Source: JBCBKU01 sp965267475
GTDB lineage: Bacteria; Pseudomonadota; Alphaproteobacteria; Rhodobacterales; Rhodobacteraceae
Length of the DNA: 64,000 nt
Reading direction: 5' to 3'
NCBI GenBank assembly: GCA_965267475.1
Contig: OZ254079.1
Coordinates: forward strand, 620,001 to 684,000
Position 1 is the first letter of the stretch. Every line of letters begins with the position of its first letter. Below the pieces are notes generated by a model that searched no databases, was not told where the DNA came from, and saw nothing but the letters and a program-made list of their open reading frames with translations. Below are positions 59,320-64,000 of the stretch, one piece after another. The translations under genes and the position numbers were made by a program.

Positions 59320-60267
59320 ATGACAGATGCGCTTCCGACCCCGACAGCCCCGCTGAAAATTGGGACCCGTGGCTCTCCGCTTGCCCTGGCTCAGGCCCAT
59401 GAAACACGGGACAGGCTGGCGGCCGCACTGGCAATCGAACCCGGCTCGTTCGAGATTGCTGTGATCAAGACGACCGGCGACAAGGTTTTGGACAGGCCGC
59501 TGTCAGAGCTGGGTGGCAAGGGTCTGTTCACCCGCGAAATCGAAGATGCAATGCTGGCGGGCGAGATCGACATCGCGGTCCATTCGATGAAAGACATGCC
59601 GGTTGAACAGCCCGAAGGTCTGGTGATCGAAACTGTTCTGCCGCGCGAAGACGTGCGGGACGCGTTGATCACACCCGCGGGGATGGGGTTCGGGGATCTG
59701 CCCGAAGGGGCGGTTATGGGGACGTCGAGCCTGCGCAGGCGGGCGCAACTTCTGGCGCGGCGTCCTGATCTGAACGTGGTTCAGTTTCGCGGCAACGTTC
59801 AGACGCGGCTGAAAAAACTTCACGAAGGCGTTGCCGAGGCCACGCTTTTGGCCATGGCCGGGCTGAACCGTCTGGGCATGGATGACTTGCCGAAAGTGCC
59901 GATTTCAACCGATGATCTTTTGCCAGCCGTTGCACAGGGTGCGGTTTGCATCGAACATCGGGCGTCAGATATGCGCGTCAAAGGTTTTCTGGAACAGATC
60001 CACGACGCGCCATCCGGGAAACGCGTGGCCGTAGAAAGGGCTTTCCTGGCCCGGCTTGACGGGTCCTGCGAAACACCGATTGCGGCCCTTGCCGAACTGG
60101 ATGGCGGCTCGGTCCGGTTTCGCGGCCAGATCTTGCGGCCGGATGGCGACATCGTCTTTTCAGACGAGGTGACCGGTGCGGTCGAGGACGGGCCCGAGAT
60201 GGGCTGCGCCATGGCGGCCACCTTGCTTGAGCAGGCGGGACCTGGGTTTTTCGACTGGCAGGCGTGA
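59320..60267 (+). CDS. hemC: Hydroxymethylbilane synthase
   Basis: A 315-residue porphobilinogen deaminase that assembles four porphobilinogen units. It shows LKIGTRGSPLALAQAHETRDRL, the HSMKDMPVE segment with catalytic Asp, and the dipyrromethane-cofactor Cys in LDGSCETPIAALAEL. The ATG at 59320 gives the usual N-terminus. It is divergent from hemE; that pairing is common in Rhodobacterales. Confidence 0.96.
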   Translation: MTDALPTPTAPLKIGTRGSPLALAQAHETRDRLAAALAIEPGSFEIAVIKTTGDKVLDRPLSELGGKGLFTREIEDAMLAGEIDIAVHSMKDMPVEQPEGLVIETVLPREDVRDALITPAGMGFGDLPEGAVMGTSSLRRRAQLLARRPDLNVVQFRGNVQTRLKKLHEGVAEATLLAMAGLNRLGMDDLPKVPISTDDLLPAVAQGAVCIEHRASDMRVKGFLEQIHDAPSGKRVAVERAFLARLDGSCETPIAALAELDGGSVRFRGQILRPDGDIVFSDEVTGAVEDGPEMGCAMAATLLEQAGPGFFDWQA

Positions 60268-60272
60268 TCTGA

Positions 60273-60312
60273 TTGCGCGCCTGCGGCGCATTCCTTCTGG
60301 CACTTCGTGCAA
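60273..60312. repeat. GC-rich dispersed intergenic repeat, copy 2
   Basis: ATTGCGCGCCTGCGGCGCAT, then TCC...CACTTCG, resembles 26493-26550. It follows hemC and precedes the end of a convergent esterase gene. Confidence 0.4.
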
Positions 60313-60361
60313 TTCTGGGCGTCTACCCCGGACCACGCAGTACTTCGGGGCCCACGGCCTG

Positions 60362-61039
60362 CTAATTTTGGATCAGCGCCAGCAAGTCCAGGACCTTCGG
60401 CCCGAGGTCCGCCACGATGAGCGCCACCCCGTCCGCATTCGGATGTATCCGGTCGGCCTGCATGTAGGTGTCGAGCGCTGCCTGGCGGTCTTCGAGGGCT
60501 GAAAGCGCGCCGAGGATGTCGGGATAGAGAAGCGTGCCGTGTGTCTTCGCCAGATCAGCGTACATCCCGTCGAAGGCTTCTTTGTAGGCTGGCCCATAGT
60601 TTCCGGGTGCAGCGATGCCGACCAGAAGGGTGGGCCGATCGCCGGCCTGTGTCAGGATTTCGTCCAGGTTGGTTTTCGACAGATCGGGGTCGAGCCCGCG
60701 CAATGCGTCATTGCCGCCAAGGGCAACGATCAGCGCATCTACATCCTCGGTCAGGGTCCAGCCGATCCGCGCAAGCCCGCCTTGCGTTGTGTCACCTGAG
60801 ACGCCTGCATTGATCACTGTTACCTCGGCACCCTGTTCCTGAAGCCAGGCCTGAAGCTGTGGTACGAAGCCTTGGTCCACAGGCAAGCCGAAGCCCTGGG
60901 TCAAGCTGTCGCCCATGGCCACGACGGTCACCGGTTCCGCCGAAACGGGCGTGACAGACAAGACCAGAGCGCCCAGAAGGTTGCGGATCGCGTGGGCCGC
61001 CCCATATCCCCCGGAAGGCCAATATTTCAGGACAGCCAT
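60362..61039 (-). CDS. tesA: TesA-like SGNH/GDSL arylesterase
   Basis: A 225-residue periplasmic esterase/lysophospholipase. An N-terminal hydrophobic stretch (NLLGALVLSVTPVSA) acts as a signal after a ~18-residue n-region. The SGNH blocks are GDSLTQGFG (Ser), NAGVSGDTT (Gly), LGGNDALRG (Asn) and DRIHPNADG (Asp/His). The only plausible start is ATG at 61039, which overlaps the divergent ABC gene's ATG by 2 bp. TesA adjacent to a YbbA-YbbP-type transporter is a conserved pairing. Confidence 0.9.
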   Translation of the reverse strand: MAVLKYWPSGGYGAAHAIRNLLGALVLSVTPVSAEPVTVVAMGDSLTQGFGLPVDQGFVPQLQAWLQEQGAEVTVINAGVSGDTTQGGLARIGWTLTEDVDALIVALGGNDALRGLDPDLSKTNLDEILTQAGDRPTLLVGIAAPGNYGPAYKEAFDGMYADLAKTHGTLLYPDILGALSALEDRQAALDTYMQADRIHPNADGVALIVADLGPKVLDLLALIQN

Positions 61040-61727
61040 GGATCCGATCCTTTCGCTTACCGATGCCCGCCTGTCGCTTGATGGCAATGCGGGCCGTGTC
61101 GACATCTTGAAGGGCATCACGCTGGATGTCCAAAAAGGCGAAACCTTGGGGCTGATCGGTCCGTCGGGATCGGGCAAATCCTCGCTCCTTATGGTGATGG
61201 CAGGGCTCGAAGCGGCCACCGGCGGTTCGGTTCGTGCACTGGGTCAGGATCTGACCGCACTTGGCGAAGATGCATTGGCGCGCCTTCGTCGCGATCATAT
61301 GGGGGTTGTCTTCCAATCCTTCCACCTGATTCCGACCATGACGGCAGTTGAGAATGTCGCGACGCCCTTGGAACTTGCGGGACACACCGATGCCTTCGAC
61401 CGGGCGCGCGATGCCCTCGGCGATGTCGGGCTGACCGAGCGGATCGATCACTATCCGGCGCAGATGTCAGGCGGCGAACAGCAACGTGTGGCACTGGCAC
61501 GGGCCACGGCCCCCAGACCCGAGATCCTGTTTGCGGATGAACCGACTGGAAACCTTGATGCCACGAATGGCGCCGCGATCATGGATTTGATGTTCGCATT
61601 GCGCGACAAGCATGGATCGACCTTGGTGATGGTCACCCATGCGCCCGATCTCGCATCCCGGTGCGACCGGGTGATCCGACTTCGCGACGGGCTGATCGAC
61701 GATGGTCTTGCCGAGGCCGCCGAATGA
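61038..61727 (+). CDS. ABC transporter ATP-binding protein (LolD/YbbA-like)
   Basis: A 229-residue ATPase. Walker A is GPSGSGKSS, the signature MSGGEQQRVALARA, Walker B LFADEPTGNLD and the H-loop VTHAPDLA. The short FtsE/LolD-type architecture fits the following FtsX-like permease, with which it overlaps by 4 bp (ATGA). Its start shares CCATGG with tesA on the other strand; AGGA lies 7 nt upstream. Confidence 0.93.
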   Translation: MDPILSLTDARLSLDGNAGRVDILKGITLDVQKGETLGLIGPSGSGKSSLLMVMAGLEAATGGSVRALGQDLTALGEDALARLRRDHMGVVFQSFHLIPTMTAVENVATPLELAGHTDAFDRARDALGDVGLTERIDHYPAQMSGGEQQRVALARATAPRPEILFADEPTGNLDATNGAAIMDLMFALRDKHGSTLVMVTHAPDLASRCDRVIRLRDGLIDDGLAEAAE

Positions 61728-64000
61728 CTTGGCCCGTGGCAGCGCGCATCGCCGCGCGAGAGCTTCGGGGCGGGCTGAAGGGATTTCGCGTTTTTCTGAT
61801 CTGCCTGGCGCTGGGGGTGGGCGCCATTGCTGCCGTGGGCAGCGTGCGGGAAGGGATCGAACGCGGGCTTGATCGCGAAGGTGCAGCGCTCTTGGGGGGC
61901 GATGCCCGGCTGACCTTCACATATCGCTTCGCGAATGAAGCCGAACTTGCCTGGATGGCGGGCGCGGCAAGTCAGATCTCGGAAGTCGTTGATTTTCGTT
62001 CTATGGCGGTTGTGGGTGACGGGGCCGAGCGGGGCCTGACCCAGGTCAAGGCGGTGGATGACACCTATCCGATTTACGGCGCGCCGGTTTTGGAGCCCGA
62101 GATGCCTTTGCCCGAGGCGCTTGATGGGGCGGGGGGTCTTCCCGGTGCTGTGATGGACCCGGTCCTGATCGCTACTTTGGATCTGGAGCTTGGCGAAACT
62201 TTCGCGCTTGGAACACAACAGTTCGCGCTGATGGCCGCGTTGATACGCGAACCTGACAGCGCGACCGGCGGCTTTGGGTTGGGCCCGCGGACGCTTGTTC
62301 GGACCGCGGATCTGGCCGATGCCGGGCTTTTGGCGCCCGGAACCCTGTTTGACACCGAGTACCGACTGGCGTTGCCGCCGAATGCAAATCTGTCCGCACT
62401 CGCGGCCGAGGTTGAGGCGGACCTGGAAGGGTCTGGCGCCCGCTGGCAAGACCGTCGCAATGGCGCGCCCGGCGTGTCAGAATTCGTGAACCGTTTGGGG
62501 GCGTTTCTGGTGCTCGTGGGTCTTGCAGGCCTGGCTGTCGGAGGTGTTGGTGTGTCGGCAGCGGTCCGTGCCTATCTGGATGAGAAGACTGAAGTGATCG
62601 CGACGCTGAAGACGCTGGGCGCGGGAACACGCACTGTTTTCACAGTTTACCTTTTGCAAGTTGGTGCGCTGGCGGCGTTGGGCATCGCGATTGGCGTGGC
62701 CCTTGGTGCGGTGATCCCACTCTTGCTGGCGCCTGTCATTTCAGCGCGCCTGCCTCTTCCGGCGGATTTCGCCATCTACGGTGGGCCGCTGGCCGAAGCG
62801 GCATTGTACGGCGCACTGGCCGCGGTGGTTTTCACCCTTTGGCCATTAGCGCGAACCGAACAAGTACGGGCGGCGGCTTTGTTCCGGGATGGCGCGCTTG
62901 GCCCGACCGGTTGGCCGCGTCCTGTCTGGATTGTGCTGACGGCTGTCGCATTGGCCGCGTTGGTTGCGGTGGCGGCGGTCCTTTCTGGTCTGGCGACCCT
63001 AACGCTTTGGTCCGCTGCGGGCATGGCAGGCGCCTTCATGCTTCTGATACTGGCGGCGCTTGCGATCCGCACGGTGTCGAGACGCCTTGCCAAATCGAAC
63101 TGGCTGAAGGGTCGCACCACGGCCCGGCTTGCCTTCGGATCTGTTGGAGGTCCGGGCGGAGAAGCCGCGCCGGTTGTCCTGTCGCTGGGTCTTGGCCTGT
63201 CGGTCCTGGCCGCAATTGGACAAATCGACGCGAATTTGAGGGGTGCCATTGACCGTGACCTCCCGGATGTGGCGCCGTCTTACTTCGTGGTCGATATCCA
63301 GAACGCTCAGCTTGAGCCCCTGAAAGAAATGCTGACTGCGAACCAAGGGGTCGAAACAATTGAATCCGCACCCATGCTGCGGGGCATCATTACCCAGATC
63401 AATGGCCGCCCCGCGCGCGAGGTTGCGGGGGATCACTGGGTCCTCGAAGGGGATCGCGGCATCACCTATTCGGTCGATCCGCCCGAAGGCGCCGAGATCA
63501 CAGATGGCACTTGGTGGCCCGCAGATTACAGCGGACCGCCGCAAGTCAGTTTCGCAGCCGAGGAAGCCGCCGAAATGGGCCTGAAACTGGGGGATGAGAT
63601 GACGATAAACGTTCTGGGACGGGACTTGACGGCTGAAGTCACGAGTTTCCGGAATGTGGATTTTTCTACCGCCGGGATCGGCTTCATCCTGTCGATGAAC
63701 CCTGCCGCATTGGCGGGGGCTCCGCACACGCATATTGCGACGATCTATGCCGATGAAAGCGTCGAGCAAGAGATCCTGGATCAGGTCTCGGACGCCTATC
63801 CCAACATCACTTCGATCCGGGTGCGCGATGCGATCGCACGGGTGACCGAGATCCTGGGCGGCATCGCGGCTGCCGTAACCTATGGCGCGCTCGCGTCGCT
63901 GGTGACCGGCGCCGCTGTCCTGATTGGGACGGCTGCGGCCTCGGAACGGGCCCGTACTTACGAGGCCGCAATCCTGAAGACGCTGGGTGCGTCTCGTCGT
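61724..64000 (+). CDS. FtsX-like ABC transporter permease (YbbP-like), 3' truncated by window end
   Basis: The first 759 codons of a large permease that continues past the right edge. It has an N-terminal membrane helix (GFRVFLICLALGVGAIAAVG), a periplasmic MacB-PCD-like domain, and a first FtsX block around residues 260-400 (FVNRLGAFLVLVGLAGLAVGG, DEKTEVIATLKTLGA). A second block follows, with ASERARTYEAAILKTLGASRR at the window end. YbbP-type permeases span the envelope with an ATPase; neighbouring TesA supports the YbbA/YbbP/TesA assignment. No frameshift was found in the visible part. Confidence 0.9.
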   Translation, partial: MTWPVAARIAARELRGGLKGFRVFLICLALGVGAIAAVGSVREGIERGLDREGAALLGGDARLTFTYRFANEAELAWMAGAASQISEVVDFRSMAVVGDGAERGLTQVKAVDDTYPIYGAPVLEPEMPLPEALDGAGGLPGAVMDPVLIATLDLELGETFALGTQQFALMAALIREPDSATGGFGLGPRTLVRTADLADAGLLAPGTLFDTEYRLALPPNANLSALAAEVEADLEGSGARWQDRRNGAPGVSEFVNRLGAFLVLVGLAGLAVGGVGVSAAVRAYLDEKTEVIATLKTLGAGTRTVFTVYLLQVGALAALGIAIGVALGAVIPLLLAPVISARLPLPADFAIYGGPLAEAALYGALAAVVFTLWPLARTEQVRAAALFRDGALGPTGWPRPVWIVLTAVALAALVAVAAVLSGLATLTLWSAAGMAGAFMLLILAALAIRTVSRRLAKSNWLKGRTTARLAFGSVGGPGGEAAPVVLSLGLGLSVLAAIGQIDANLRGAIDRDLPDVAPSYFVVDIQNAQLEPLKEMLTANQGVETIESAPMLRGIITQINGRPAREVAGDHWVLEGDRGITYSVDPPEGAEITDGTWWPADYSGPPQVSFAAEEAAEMGLKLGDEMTINVLGRDLTAEVTSFRNVDFSTAGIGFILSMNPAALAGAPHTHIATIYADESVEQEILDQVSDAYPNITSIRVRDAIARVTEILGGIAAAVTYGALASLVTGAAVLIGTAAASERARTYEAAILKTLGASRR

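Noticed and set aside
61451..62449. 332-residue minus-strand ORF
   Set aside because: Antisense to the ABC ATPase end and FtsX-like permease, both clearly coding on the plus strand.

Overview
The window reads as chromosomal DNA of an aerobic alphaproteobacterium of the Rhodobacteraceae/Roseobacter type. This rests on gene content seen in the sequence plus family knowledge: the flagellin-flaF-flbT order, ubiB/ubiE and COQ9, a TrcR/DUF1013 protein, a VPLPA-CTERM protein, a perfect FNR-type box, a short SRP RNA, and GC-rich, tightly packed operons with many 1-4 bp ATGA overlaps. About 58 protein genes, one RNA gene, one small inserted element and several intergenic repeats or operators can be supported. 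No tRNA, rRNA, CRISPR array or transposase was seen.

Layout. 1-5.7 kb is the edge of a flagellar cluster (flbT, flaF, flagellin, a FlgN-like chaperone and a FlgJ-like rod protein on the minus strand; fliK and flgD on the plus strand). 5.7-13.7 kb holds ubiB-ubiE, mutM, an enoyl-CoA hydratase, folC-accD and two tandem CPBP membrane proteases. 13.9-21.1 kb holds ilvD followed by three poorly known genes, a GST, mscL, a DUF1330/LysR divergent pair with two operator-like palindromes, and alanine dehydrogenase. At 21.19-22.15 kb a 97-bp perfect direct repeat made of the rpsU 3' end and its downstream hairpins flanks one foreign-looking gene for a phage-type peptidoglycan amidase. This is the clearest accessory feature in the window.

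22.4-32.7 kb holds COQ9, a quinone oxidoreductase, a VPLPA-CTERM surface protein, RNase T2, trcR, a dnaX-RidA-ebfC-recR operon, an ankyrin-repeat protein and the SRP RNA. 32.9-46.6 kb holds a TetR/hydrolase pair with twin operators, a flavodoxin-like HemG gene behind an FNR box, an SsuABC/NMT1-like ABC transporter, a sugar-related set (HAD, SDR, P-loop kinase, GH28-like), a 5'-nucleotidase-family CpdB, nudC, pheA and a membrane cytochrome c. 46.8-52.6 kb is a complete yejABEF-type peptide importer. 52.6-64 kb holds a D-Ala-D-Ala carboxypeptidase, clpS, an RsmC-like methyltransferase, a short-chain dehydrogenase lacking the catalytic lysine, hemF-cobS, the divergent hemE/hemC pair, and a TesA-like esterase sharing its start region with a LolD/YbbA-YbbP-type ABC exporter that runs off the window.

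How genes work together. Haem synthesis is represented by hemC, hemE, hemF and possibly the HemG-like flavoprotein. Ubiquinone synthesis is represented by ubiE, ubiB and COQ9. Replication and recombination repair genes (dnaX, ebfC, recR, mutM) sit close together. Most of the window is ordinary core genome. The unusual parts are the rpsU-flanked amidase cassette, the paired palindromic operators, and a double-hairpin repeat found at two convergent gene junctions.
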